Source: Trichinella spiralis (lineage: Eukaryota > Nematoda > Enoplea > Trichinellida > Trichinellidae). Taken from it: a DNA stretch of 58,988 nucleotides. The translations under genes and the position numbers were made by a program. Positions within the stretch are counted from its first letter, which is position 1. Every line of letters starts with the position of its first letter. Shown here one piece after another: positions 47,280-58,119 of the stretch. Location of the stretch: positions 7,726,542-7,785,529 of the forward strand of contig CM012953.1 in assembly GCA_000181795.3 (NCBI GenBank), written 5' to 3'. The notes beneath the pieces were generated by a model, which saw nothing but the letters and a program-made list of their open reading frames with translations, did no database searches and was not told the origin of the DNA.

Positions 47280-49418
47280 ATCTTCATATTTGAAAAACAT
47301 TTAACTGTAAGTATATCACAAAAATTATTTATTCAACAAAACCGAAGTGATATGATTATTTTGATGGCATTTACGAATAAGCTTGCCATATCAAGCTAAC
47401 CCGATGAAACAAAGAAAGAAATTGAATCAAAGGGCAGTAGGTTAACGATTTATATTTAAGCGATTCCCTTGGAAAACAATTTGCTTCCACTCTATTTATT
47501 ATTTTTACAATGTTAGATGTTTCAAATAGCTAGCCGCTTTAAGCTAACTAATTGGGACATGAAAAATAAAAGTGAATTAAAAACAATGGAAATAGTTTGA
47601 CGTTTGAAATATGATGTGACGTTCCTGCAAAAAACGGTTTTTCTTTTTACTATTCTCACAATTACTGTTTTAGAGGGCTTGCATTTTTGAAGAAAGCAAT
47701 TTGAACAAGCATCAAATTCAATTAAAGATAATGAACTTTTGACTTCAGTAAATTTGAAAATTGATATTTGTATATACCTTCAAATATCAAAAACTTCAGG
47801 GGTCTCCCCAACAAAACGTTCTTACAACGCTAAAGATTACAAGTGAGAATTATTTCTTAACAAAACTGGCCAATCACAGCTACTTATCCAAATGACGTTA
47901 TAACAACTTGCATAATCCAGGAAAAAGTTGGGTTTTGCAAAATATTATTACTGCGTCCAATATGCGTGCAGAAAAGTTTTCAAATTTAAAACTACAATAA
48001 GCACACATAAAAAACGATTTATATTATTCGTAAAAGCAATGTGTGCAGAGGTAAAAATATCATTCCTTAAAATGAAGATTACCTTTAAAGTTCTCTGTAC
48101 ATCCTTTACAAAAACCATTCCCATGCACAAGAATATATTGCTTTTATTATGTATTACCTATTTCACGTTCAATTGAAATTCCAACAATAATTCACATTTT
48201 TACTGTTTCACTTTACGCTTATATTATCAAGTAAAAACAGATAAAAGTTATTTAACTGAACTATTTTATTTAAAATATTAACATTTTCAAAATTTCTGTA
48301 AAACACTAAATAAAAAATTTCAATTTTAACTTCTCAGATATTTACTTATTAAATATTATTTATATTATTTACTGAACACAATACATATTTACTTAAACTT
48401 CAAAATCCTATACAACCCTTCAAATACAAATTCGAAAAGAATTTAAATCTAAACTATTTTAATAGTTTAGTTAGGAAATTATTTAAAAAATGATTCCCAG
48501 TCAGAATTCAATTCCTCCAATTAGAAATTGAACCAAAAATCGAGCAAACGAGCAAATCGAGTAAACAAGCAAATCGAGCAGATAAACATTTAAATATGGT
48601 TCATATTTTACCCATAACTTGTTCACAATAGAAATTATTGGGTTTTGACAGATATTACTTTATTTAAAAGTTTAGTACTGAAAAAATCCACGAGCATTAC
48701 ACAAATTGCATTCTAATGAAATATTTCTTCATTCCACATAATATTTAATTCCTACATTTAATTTATAAATTATTTATTTATTTTTTGAGATCAATAATTT
48801 AAACGTCACACTTCAATTCCACAAGCGTAGATATGATTTTCAAATATCATCTTAAAATTATGCGTAACTAAAATCGAGCGGATGTAAACTGCACTATCAT
48901 AATATTTTATTTTATTTCAAAAATAATTATATCAGTTTTGAATAATTTAAGCAATGAATAAATAACAATACTGAGAATTTTGCTAATTGAAATGATGTTT
49001 TTATACGACTGGATTCAGTTACAAAACCCAATTTAAAATTCAAGTTTCTAGTAGAATAGACAGATTTTATTGTACAATATTTCAAATACCTTTCAATTTG
49101 TTTGAAGGTAAATAAATCGTGTACAACAAATATTTGTTGTACAAAATTTTTGTCTTGGAAATCATAATGATTTCCTTTATATTTAGTTCATCCTAATCAA
49201 GAAGAATCTTTTAAAATTTTTTTTCGTTGCTTTTAAGTTGAAATGTTTGTTAAAAATATGTTCTATCACAAAATATGTTTAATAATGTCATAGTAATCTA
49301 ATTTTGATTTGCTTCACTTGAAAATAAAGTAAACAGAATTTACGATCAAAACTTTACTTGATGCTATATGGTTGCAAAAGCATATTAGGCAGAATGAACA
49401 TAAGCAGTTATTCAATAA
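47280..49418. repeat. 2.1-kb duplicated segment, copy 2 (right of the gap)
   Basis: Second copy of 44728-46866. The end of identity at 49418 corresponds to the last base before the gap in copy 1; afterwards unique sequence continues. The open frame 47928-48176 is the counterpart of 45376-45624. Confidence 0.9.
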
Positions 49419-49489
49419 AAAAACAAGCAACTGTTGAATTTATCCCATGTTGAATTTTAAAAAAATTTAAGAAACATTTCACAATGAAA

Positions 49490-50545
49490 GCAACATAAAT
49501 AAGCATTAGATATAGCAGAAATTGATATAACTTTCAAATTCACATTTTTATATAAATTATATTTAAATCAGCTATCATACAATTCTTTCTTAATTGTATC
49601 ACGTTATTTTTGCAGCTGCTGCTTCATAATTTTGAAGAAACGTCAATGATTAGTTCTAATTTTATTTCAGCTATAGATTGACTTGGCTTTCTTGTGTGCA
49701 CATCAAAATCATTTTTCAGAATTGATGTTTGCATAATTGTGTAATTATGAAAATGAAACTTTGAATTATTTATTCTCTTATTATTTAATAGTGTTGTCGC
49801 TCTGGAACATAACTACATAACAGGTGTATCTATTGCAGAGAGTGCTGAACTAGCTGAAATCACAAATACTATGAGAGATTCAAATATTACTTTAATTGAT
49901 GTGAGTACTCTCAAAGAGAGATTATTAATTAATTGCTTAGTCTCAACAGAACTGATAATTGAATTAAAATTCTTCTGCGTAGGATTTTTTCTAATGCTAA
50001 TTGCACATGATTTTTAGATGTTTGGGATTCACATACAGCTTTTTACTTAAATATAAATAATTACTATTGAATATTTAAATATTATGAACGTAATGAGTGA
50101 ATACAATGAATTTTCACTTTAAACAGTGATTGAGAACGGTTTTGCTGAATTGCTGACTAACTGTTAAAAAGTTATAATTTGTCATTTGACTTTTAATAAA
50201 TTTACTTGCATAGCAAACAAAACGGACTATTCAGCTTACAGTAATAAATTTATGGATGTGGTTACTTTTAACTATACGTTTTTAATACACTGGATTATCT
50301 ATGTAGAATTCAATTTTATTAACTGAATAGATCTGTCGTGCATGACAAAGATTTTAAAATATTTTTCAATTTTTTTCTCAACAAAACCTAAATTTCAAAT
50401 TTGAATTTACAAAACAATATCATTAAAATGACTGAATTTTTACAGTCCTTTATTGCAACAAAGGTAAATAGATTTCATACAACAAACTGTTGTATTAAAT
50501 TTTTGTTATGGAAATCACATGGATTTCCTTTAACTGAAGTGTGGT
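49490..50545. repeat. Dispersed repeat family, copy 2
   Basis: Diverged relative of 41480-42060, longer because of a central insertion (about 49600-50060). Shared blocks are listed under copy 1. The two copies are in the same orientation and bracket the spectrin-like remnants and the duplicated segment. Confidence 0.6.
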
Positions 50546-51574
50546 GCCATCAATGACAGTATGCAAAAGGTGGGAAGCTAAAATCTTATTAAGGAAAGTT
50601 TGAATTAAAATTTAAACACCTGTAAACTAGCTTCGTAATTGCCATTTTTAGGTTGCTTATTACAATTTTATTCATAGTATAGTGAACTATTTTCATGTTC
50701 ATGTAATGTATGACACTGTTGCAGTTTGTGACACATTTGTGACACCAGTTTTTTTTGTCATCGCAATGTTGTGGCTAATCTTTTCTGAACACTTTACAAT
50801 TTCTTAATCTACATCAGTAAGGTAGTTAAAAACCATTGTGGCATCTCTGATATTCAACTGCCAGGCACAATTCATGGTAGTTTGTGAGTTGAATCATTCC
50901 AACATTTTCTTGAAGTCTCATGCTATCACGGTCAGCTGAGCAGAAGGTATTCTTTGCATCAATTTTCTGTAGGGCTTCACACTTGCGGATATGAAGTGAA
51001 TGTTTCCCTCAGCTGGAATATGCTACCTCATTATCTGGCATTGCAATCAACCAATGTGTTTTCGATGTAAAGTAGCCGGCATGGTCTAGCTGCTCATTAA
51101 GCAGTTAGTAGTTACGTTTGTCTTTGCTTTCGTTCTGTTGCATTTTACATTACCTCTCTAGTAAATCGACTGCTTATAGTGTCTTCTGAGACTGCTTTCT
51201 TCATATTTTAGATGAATATAAGGACCTTGGCTAATGCCGTTGTTTGTTTGTTGCTTCTCATGTTCATTTTTATGCATCTTCGATATGTCAATGGATACAT
51301 CTATGTTCTCCACTTTCATTATAAATCTCGCATCTATTCTTCAAGCAGGTATTAGGGCCTGTCTCACTGTTGGCGTTGTTGGGGAGATTTCAGTTTTTTT
51401 AGTCTCAGTGTTAGCCAGTACCTTCATAATAGTTTAAATAAGTAATTTCAAACTTTTCTGAACTGCGGTTTAATGCCGAAAACGGTAATTTTTCACGACC
51501 CACCTGCTTGCAATGCATATTTTAGAAGGGAAGTGAGTTAAATGAAAAATATTAGTTTAGCACTTTTCAATTTT
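50546..51574. other. Accessory DNA, possible decayed coding sequence
   Basis: Less AT-rich than typical spacer, with broken open stretches on both strands (for example 51234-51437 plus, and a minus-strand stretch around 50840-51060). None can be assigned to a family. Probably pseudogene or transposon debris. Confidence 0.3.
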
Positions 51575-51847
51575 TTAATTAACATACCTTATTATAATGT
51601 ATAAGTTTATTAGCGTAATGCACCATGAAGTAAGTGTGTGCGAACAATGGGTTTCTCTTTTGTTTTCATTGATGACTTCTTTGACATCCTCACCAACACT
51701 TTTGGGATTTAGACGCACGATGTTGGATGATTGTAGCTTATCCCGAAATTTGCTTTGAATGCCAATCATTGCTGAAAATTCCGTTTCGCACATGTACTTA
51801 GTAGTAAAAGGAAGTAGCACTTCTAATGCTGCGGTGGAAACAGTCAA
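51575..51847 (-). mobile_element. hAT-type transposase C-terminal remnant
   Basis: DNA-transposon scrap. The frame reads TAALEVLLPFTTKYMCETEF followed by SAMIGIQSKFRDKLQ, matching the hAT C-terminal dimerisation region as in ZBED5/FAM200-like proteins (LPFxTTYLCExGFSAL...K.RNRL). Upstream (higher coordinates) the frame decays and I cannot find the catalytic part or terminal inverted repeats. Fragment only. Confidence 0.65.
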
Positions 51848-52740
51848 AAAATGTGTTTTAAGCTGATAGCAAAAACTGAGTTAATTCATCTTTTACTATC
51901 AAAACTCATTTTAAACGAAGAATTTTCAGACAAATTGATTAACTATTTGTCCGCCTTTGTGAATATGCCAGTATCCATAGCATCGGCATGTGTGATTTTT
52001 GGCAGAAGGAATAATCTCACCCTCGAATCCAGGGCTGTGCAGTGCGTTGGTTTAAAGATACAGTAACAGCACTGCTGCCATTCCACTGGCACACAAACAC
52101 TTCACCATCACATCTATTGCCGAAAAAGTCTCCGCTTTTATAACAACTAGTTCATTCATCAGGAGTGGGACAGATTTTGTTCTTGCTCTGCGAATAGTTC
52201 GCGCTGCTTTAATGATTTTGGTTGCTAATGAGTTTGGAGCTTCTATTGATATTAAAAAGTTGTTAAAATGTGTTTGTTTGTTTACTGCACTGGTTATATT
52301 TGAAATCATTCTCATGGTTGTTCTGATGAGATGTGACTCTTCATTCTTCTTGTTGTCTTCTATGCTTATTACACTTCCATAATGTATGGATATCTATTTG
52401 ATGATGAAAGTACATATACTTTGTGGCCAAATCAGATATGCTTGACTTGCAACGCGACAGATAGTAGATGAGAAGTACATGGAAGTCACCGAACTTAGAC
52501 AAAAGGCGTGCATATCAAAAGAACATGTGCTGGTATAATTCTCTGATGGACTGGAAGTAAACTGGGCATTCAACGCGGTACGCATGGTCAATCCGCAGAC
52601 CTTGGAAGAGGTGCGTTAAATTGCTTAACGAGTGGTACGTATCGTTAATGCAGCGCGAGCATGCGAATCTTGCGAGAATAGCGGTGCACTGCTGCAAGAA
52701 ATATACCGCCAAATAAATGCATTAAGTATAAAATTAGATA
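51848..52740. other. Accessory DNA with broken helical coding stretches
   Basis: Two regions look like former coding sequence. One is minus strand 52052-52315 (IEAPNSLATKIIKAARTIRR). The other is plus strand about 52460-52720 (NPQTLEEVR, then RVVRIVNAARACESCE), with in-frame stops. Both are helical; neither is assigned. Probably decayed gene copies like those at 42.3-44.4 kb. Confidence 0.3.
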
Positions 52741-53214
52741 AATTTCACGAACCTTCTACGAGTTCATTTTAAATACATAAGCAACTGAGTTGAAGCTTCT
52801 TAATTTCAACAAAACTGAATGACAGCAATATTGCTTTGTGTTTGAATGCAGTGAATTCTCCCTAATTGACTTTTACGTAATTATGTTTGCGGCAAAACTT
52901 AATTAACAAATTGAGAATATGTAGTTGCAAAAATTAATTTCTATTAAAATTTTTAAGTAAAATTTTTAGAAAACATTCACTTATCAAAATTTCAATGAAA
53001 AGAATGTATAAATAAAAATATTTCGAGTTGTTAAGTAATATTTGAAATAATTATACAAAAAATTTCTAATTTCATAGAATTGTAACAAGAATCGTTAATT
53101 AACTTGAATTGTAATGAACGTGATAAAAGAATTTTTGAGAGTATTTTTTCCATTTGCTCCTTAGTTGAAGTATATACTTATCTCGTACAAGCTTGTTGCA
53201 GATCAAACTACAAA
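52741..53214. other. AT-rich spacer
   Basis: No gene or repeat recognised; ordinary AT-rich DNA. Confidence 0.4.
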
Positions 53215-53353
53215 TATGTGAAATTGTGGACACAATTTACTACAACTACAAAATTCTCAGCGATTTTCCTGAACGACTCGCCGCTGTCCACCCGTTTGCA
53301 CACTTCCTGTTTTGCCGTAAACTCAAAACCTTTTTGTTTCTAGTCGTTGGCAT
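53215..53353 (-). mobile_element. pogo/Tigger (CENP-B-type) helix-turn-helix remnant
   Basis: On the minus strand, starting MPTTRNKK and with one frame change, the sequence reads FTAKQEVCKRVDSGESFRKI then AENF. This matches the N-terminal DNA-binding helix-turn-helix of pogo/Tigger transposases and CENP-B (KLEVIKRVDSGES...IAKEF). Nothing of the catalytic DDE domain follows. Either a decayed DNA transposon or a stray exon of a domesticated gene. Confidence 0.5.
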
Positions 53354-53628
53354 ACCGGGCAAAAAATTTGAAAACAGCAGAATGTAAGAATAATAGTAAA
53401 ACGCAGCTTGAATTTAGTATTCATTAACAATGCATTTTAAACAGGCGGCCAAAATGACTTTGGATAATCAGTGATCGAAGCATCAAAGTTCCACTCTATT
53501 GTTTACGTAATAAGTTGAGGAAGTATTCGCTGTGATCAAAATATTCATGAATAAAATTGAAATTATACGAGTTTGAAAGTTCAATTCAGTGGCATTTAAT
53601 TGAGCAAGATATTTTGAAAATAATAACT
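53354..53628. other. Spacer between transposon scrap and the beta-propeller gene
   Basis: About 270 bases downstream of the beta-propeller gene's stop, with no feature recognised beyond the polyadenylation signal listed separately. Confidence 0.4.
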
Positions 53629-53633
53629 TTATT
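53628..53633 (-). terminator. Polyadenylation signal overlapping a stop codon
   Basis: Minus-strand AATAAA overlaps the TAA stop (53631-53629) of the beta-propeller gene, as also seen at 34965-34970. Confidence 0.5.
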
Positions 53634-56600
53634 GTTGGATGTAGTGAACAATTTTCGCGTTGATATAATCTATCGCGTAAATATGATTTTTTGCGACGGT
53701 CATATCTGACCAAAGAAACTGCTGATCAGCGTTGAGAGTCTTCAAGAACTGACCATCCTTTGTGAATACATCCACTGAGCTGGAACCTCGTTTTGCAGCA
53801 AACACGTTGTCGCTTGCATCTACACCAATTCCCAGCCCGTAAACGGAGTTTTCCGTTGGTTGAATTGCAGTGACGTTTCCATTTTGCACGTCAAGCAAGT
53901 AAACAGCATCGTCGCAGCTAATATGGAGTAAATTTTCAATGCACAACAAATATCTACAGTCCAATTTTGAGGGTTGATTTTTATAAAAACTAATCGTTCC
54001 TAAATTGTTGAGGAAGGAGTCGAGCAAATGTATATACGGGCCTCCTTCAACTAGTACATAAATGCGGTCGTCCATGCAGACCGAAACACCTCTGGTTGCT
54101 CCATGGACGTGCCGTTCAGCTAAACGTTCTCCGGTTGATCTCATTTTGATAACTTTTTCATGCTTTGCATCTACACTGACAATATCTCCGTTGGACATGA
54201 TGTCCAAATCAAATAATGTACAACCATCACAATTCAGTACTGTCAATTTTTTCAAAGTTTCTGGTTCAAGCAGTACGATCTGACCAAAGGTGTACGAACA
54301 CACGGCCAAGATGTGATTGCGTAATGTCATCCCGGACGCTTTGCCGAAATGGTCTAATTCCAATTCATTTATCATAACTAGTTGCACAGATTCTTGGTCT
54401 TCAATTACAATCGTCGGTTTTACGTGCAACGTGAATCGGGATTTTCCTGGATCGACGGCCACAGCCCCACTCCGACCCGAGGTAATGAAGCCAATCGCTT
54501 TTGACTGCACGCTTTCTGTCCACGGGGATTGTTCAGTCCAAGATTCGAAGTTGAAAGTTCTCGGTGTGATTAGCACATCTTCAGCGCTGTCGCTTTCAGG
54601 TGGTTCTTCAACCGTGCTTTCTCGAATTGGTGGAGGTGGTTCACTCCAGATGACCGTTGTATTCAGCATTCTACTTGAATTGTTTTCTGCTTCTGTTGTC
54701 GGCAGAGATGACTGATGTTCCAGATGTCGGCTTGTTGTCGCTCTTGATGAAAAAGCTAAAACTGCTTCTAATTATATTAATTGTATAAATTAAAACTTTT
54801 ACTACTTGTATTACTACTTTGTGTTGTTTTTATGGCAATTTTTGCATCAAAAAGTTCTGAGAATTGTAAATTGAAGATTTTTAAATTTTGTATTTTTGAA
54901 TTGTTGTAACTAGGAACATTAACCACTTTATGTGTAATAGTTATAATTAGTTACAGCATTATTATGGTCATAATATTATTGCATATATTCATGGTAATTG
55001 ATGATAAGTGAAAAATAGAATTTATACATTTTAATTCAAATTTTTTGTACCAAATTATAACTAAAATTCAGATTGTTTCCAGCTGAATCATAGTATTTAT
55101 TTGCTTGCATATGAAATGTTTTAGATCATTTTCTAAGATGTTTTCATTTTTACAAGGATTTGCACTTGTATACAGCAGTAGCATATTTCAAAAATTATTT
55201 AAAAGCATAAAATTCAGTATTGATGATCATGTGATAAGCGTTTATTTGATTGCACGTTTTGTTGTCAATAAAATCAACCAACAGTATAAATTTCTTCTGA
55301 AAAAATAGTTCTACAACAAATTGGTGGTGATATATCATAAATTGCAAACTTCCAGCAGCATAAATCGTGTGCAAGCAAGCTAAAGTAAGCATAAGTAAAA
55401 ATAACTTTCATGATCTCCACGATGACGTAATACAGTTGTAAATTATGATATTTTGTTTTTAGAAAAAGAAAATATTAACAGTTTAAATAAAGAGGAATAA
55501 GAATAGCTGCATTTCACAACAGATGCGCATTGTGTGAATTTCTTAAGATGCGGTCATTAGATGCCTGTTTGACGCATTCCATGTTAGTACAAGGTCAACA
55601 GATGACAATAAATATCGGTAACTTGTTCATAACAGTAAACAACAATACATCTTGGATGAAAGGTTGAAAAGGATATTGTTTGAATTGATTTGATTAATTC
55701 ACATTTACTAAAAATAACTTGCTATTTTTATCGTTTATTTTCTTTTATACGTTCCAGGCTCTGATTGCCCATTTCCACTGTCCAGTATTTAATCAATTTA
55801 CTTCTTATTTTCCCTTCAACTGGTAACTAGTGCACAATTGAAATACGTTGGAATAGAAAAAACGAACCAAAGAATGCTAATCGTCAAGCAGCTGTTGAGA
55901 AAAATGTTTCATTCAATCAAAAAAGCAAGCAAACAAACATGCAAAAAAACAACATTTTTTCCTGTCAAAACTTTGATTTTAAATTTCTAATCACAATGAA
56001 ATATATTGAAATGAATACTATTTTCATTAAACAGTCAAGCATCTTAGTAATTATACCAAAAAAAATAAATAAATGCATAACACAATCAAAGATCTATTTT
56101 AAAAATGAATAGAATATAATATTGTTGATAATGATCGATGATTGAAAAGAAAATAATTTAACCGTGTTATGTTAATTTTCACTGTCAACAAAACAAACAC
56201 TTTTTAGCTTAATGAAGCACAACAATGCAATCTGCAATGCTGTTCTAACGTGAAAAAGGGTATAATTATTACGCTAATACTTTCATAAGCATAATGATTT
56301 GTAATGAAATTGAGAAATAGTAAAATAGAAAAAAAATTTTTTTAAGCACAATCACGATAGTGCAATTTGGAATTTAAATTTGAAATAGCTGAAGTATTTT
56401 TCAATCACTATGTTGAAAATTGTTGAAATTTTATCATTGCCGATTGAAGTCAATTACAGTTTTAAAAAAAATATTTTTAGTTCAACGAAAAAGACTGATT
56501 GTCAAGATGTTCCCTATAAGGAATAATTGAAAATTTATCCAATAAATTTGTAGTGAAATATTTGAAATATGAATTGAATAGATGATAATGAAGATTTTTT

Positions 56601-57239
56601 GTTGTTGCTTAAAATAAGCATAATTTTTGATAATAAAATGAAAATTCGAGCAAATAGATTTGAGTGTGTTTTCAATTGAAATTATCAAAAGGCAAGAATT
56701 ATTGTCTAAGTATGAAACAATTGCTTGATTGTATATTGATAATTTTCAAGTTGTTGCAGGTCATTTCTGAAGTATATGTTGAACATCTTGTTGTTTGTCA
56801 TGAAAGCGACAGCCGCTTCTCAATGATTCCGACACAAGGAGGTCGACTTCAAACGACCGTTAAACGGTTTTCATATGTTCTGTCAAACCTTCACCGTCTA
56901 ATGAACTAGTCTCAGACAGACGAAACATGTAAGATCTATTTTCATAATATGCAAATATGCACATATAGATATGCATATATGAATTATCTGGATAGAAGTC
57001 ATCTTCTCAGTAATTTGAATAATAAATATTTTAAATTAAAGTAGAAAAACGAATAAAATAACCAACAAATTATAAATCTTACTTGTGCTTGTAATGGGCA
57101 TTATTGTTGTTTCAAGTGTTGCAGTTTGGGGAGAAATTTTCGTTTTGGTGGGTAAAAGGGCGAAAAACAAGCCAATGCCGATCAGGCTAACAATGCCAAT
57201 CGAGGCGACAGTGATCAAAGCCACAGGTAAAGCTTTCAT
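53629..57239 (-). CDS. Type II membrane protein with an extracellular NHL-like beta-propeller
   Basis: Two exons, 57239-57083 and 54755-53629, joined in phase 1 (donor GTAAGA, acceptor TTTTAG); 1284 bases, 427 residues. Residues about 5-29 form one hydrophobic span (VALITVASIGIVSLIGIGLFFALL) after a short N-terminus with one Lys and before a KTK, suggesting a signal anchor. Residues 30-130 are a Thr/Ser/Pro-rich stalk (SEPPPPIREST, EEPPESDSAED). The rest is repeated beta-blade sequence (GMTLRNHILAVCSYTFGQIV, LDIMSNGDIVSVDAKHEKVI, YGLGIGVDASDNVFAAKRGS) ending MTVAKNHIYAIDYINAKIVH, typical of NHL/SMP-30-like six-bladed propellers. Specific orthologue not recognised. The 2.3-kb intron is unusually long for the window. 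Confidence 0.8.
54756..57082. other. Long intron of the beta-propeller gene
   Basis: Mostly AT-rich. One island at about 56770-56925 is of higher complexity (plus-strand open stretch; contains AACGACCGTTAAACGGTT, an imperfect inverted repeat), with no recognised product. Otherwise nothing seen. Confidence 0.4.
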
Positions 57240-58119
57240 ATCTTCGCATCTAGAAACGCTGGCAACGACAATGCAGAATATTTGCCAACGTCAAGAGCGG
57301 AGATTCAAGCAGCTCATCTTGCTTGTGGAATATTTTTGATACTGCTGGCGTTGGTTGGAAACTTCTCACTAGATGTCACAGCAAAAGAAGTACTTTGACA
57401 ACGGCAAGGTCGACGAAACTTGCCAGCCGTAACAAACCTACAACGAACGGCTTCTTCAACAGGCAGACGACTGACAGACTGCTTGTCACGCTCTGTTGAA
57501 AACTTGCCCACCAAAAATTTCCACCAAAACAATGCAAAATCCGTACCAACTAGCTTTTGTTGATTTAAAAAAAACTGTAATTTGAAAATTGCTATTTGAT
57601 TTAATTTCTCAAAAAAAAAACATTCATTCCATCAGCAGAGTGCATTGTATACATTCTTGTAGGCAATTTTGATCCTGTGCAAAGGTTTCCATTTTCAACA
57701 AAGTTAGTAGTTCAAAAGTGAATGCAATGCACTATATTTCCATCAGCACGTTGCAGATAAAAAAATAATAAGAATAAGCTTAATACGAACAAGCATTGAT
57801 TTTCATCGTTTTTCACCAATTGATCACACAGTTCAAATAAATAAATTTACACAAATAAACATTTCTGCAATTTTATTTTTTAAATTTAATTGTTTCTTCA
57901 ATTGTCAATTGATTAGTTTGATTTGTTGTAGCATCGATTTTTTCTCAACATTCTCATCATTGACGTTATGAATATATGAAAAAATAAAAATAAGCAGCAA
58001 TTGTTGTGCTTGTAAGAAAAGGAAACAAATAGCTTTATCCATTCCTGTAATATCTTTTATTTGTCATCACTTATCAATGGAAATTTTTCAATAGTTCTTT
58101 TTTTTAATTTTATAAATTA
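57240..58119. other. Upstream region of the beta-propeller gene
   Basis: Bases 57240-57540 are less AT-rich and hold a minus-strand open frame of 72 residues that I cannot assign. They may be leader or promoter. The remainder is AT-rich, with no feature seen. Confidence 0.4.

Noticed and set aside
46806-47399. Open frames of 143-197 codons crossing the N run
   Set aside because: Artefacts of translating unknown bases.
45376-48176. 82-residue open frame present in both copies of the duplicated segment
   Set aside because: Kept only because the DNA copies are nearly identical; most differences change residues, and the peptide resembles no family.
57314-57532. 72-codon minus-strand frame upstream of the beta-propeller gene
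   Set aside because: Ends before the real start at 57239, and no splice site joins it in frame; probably leader or promoter.
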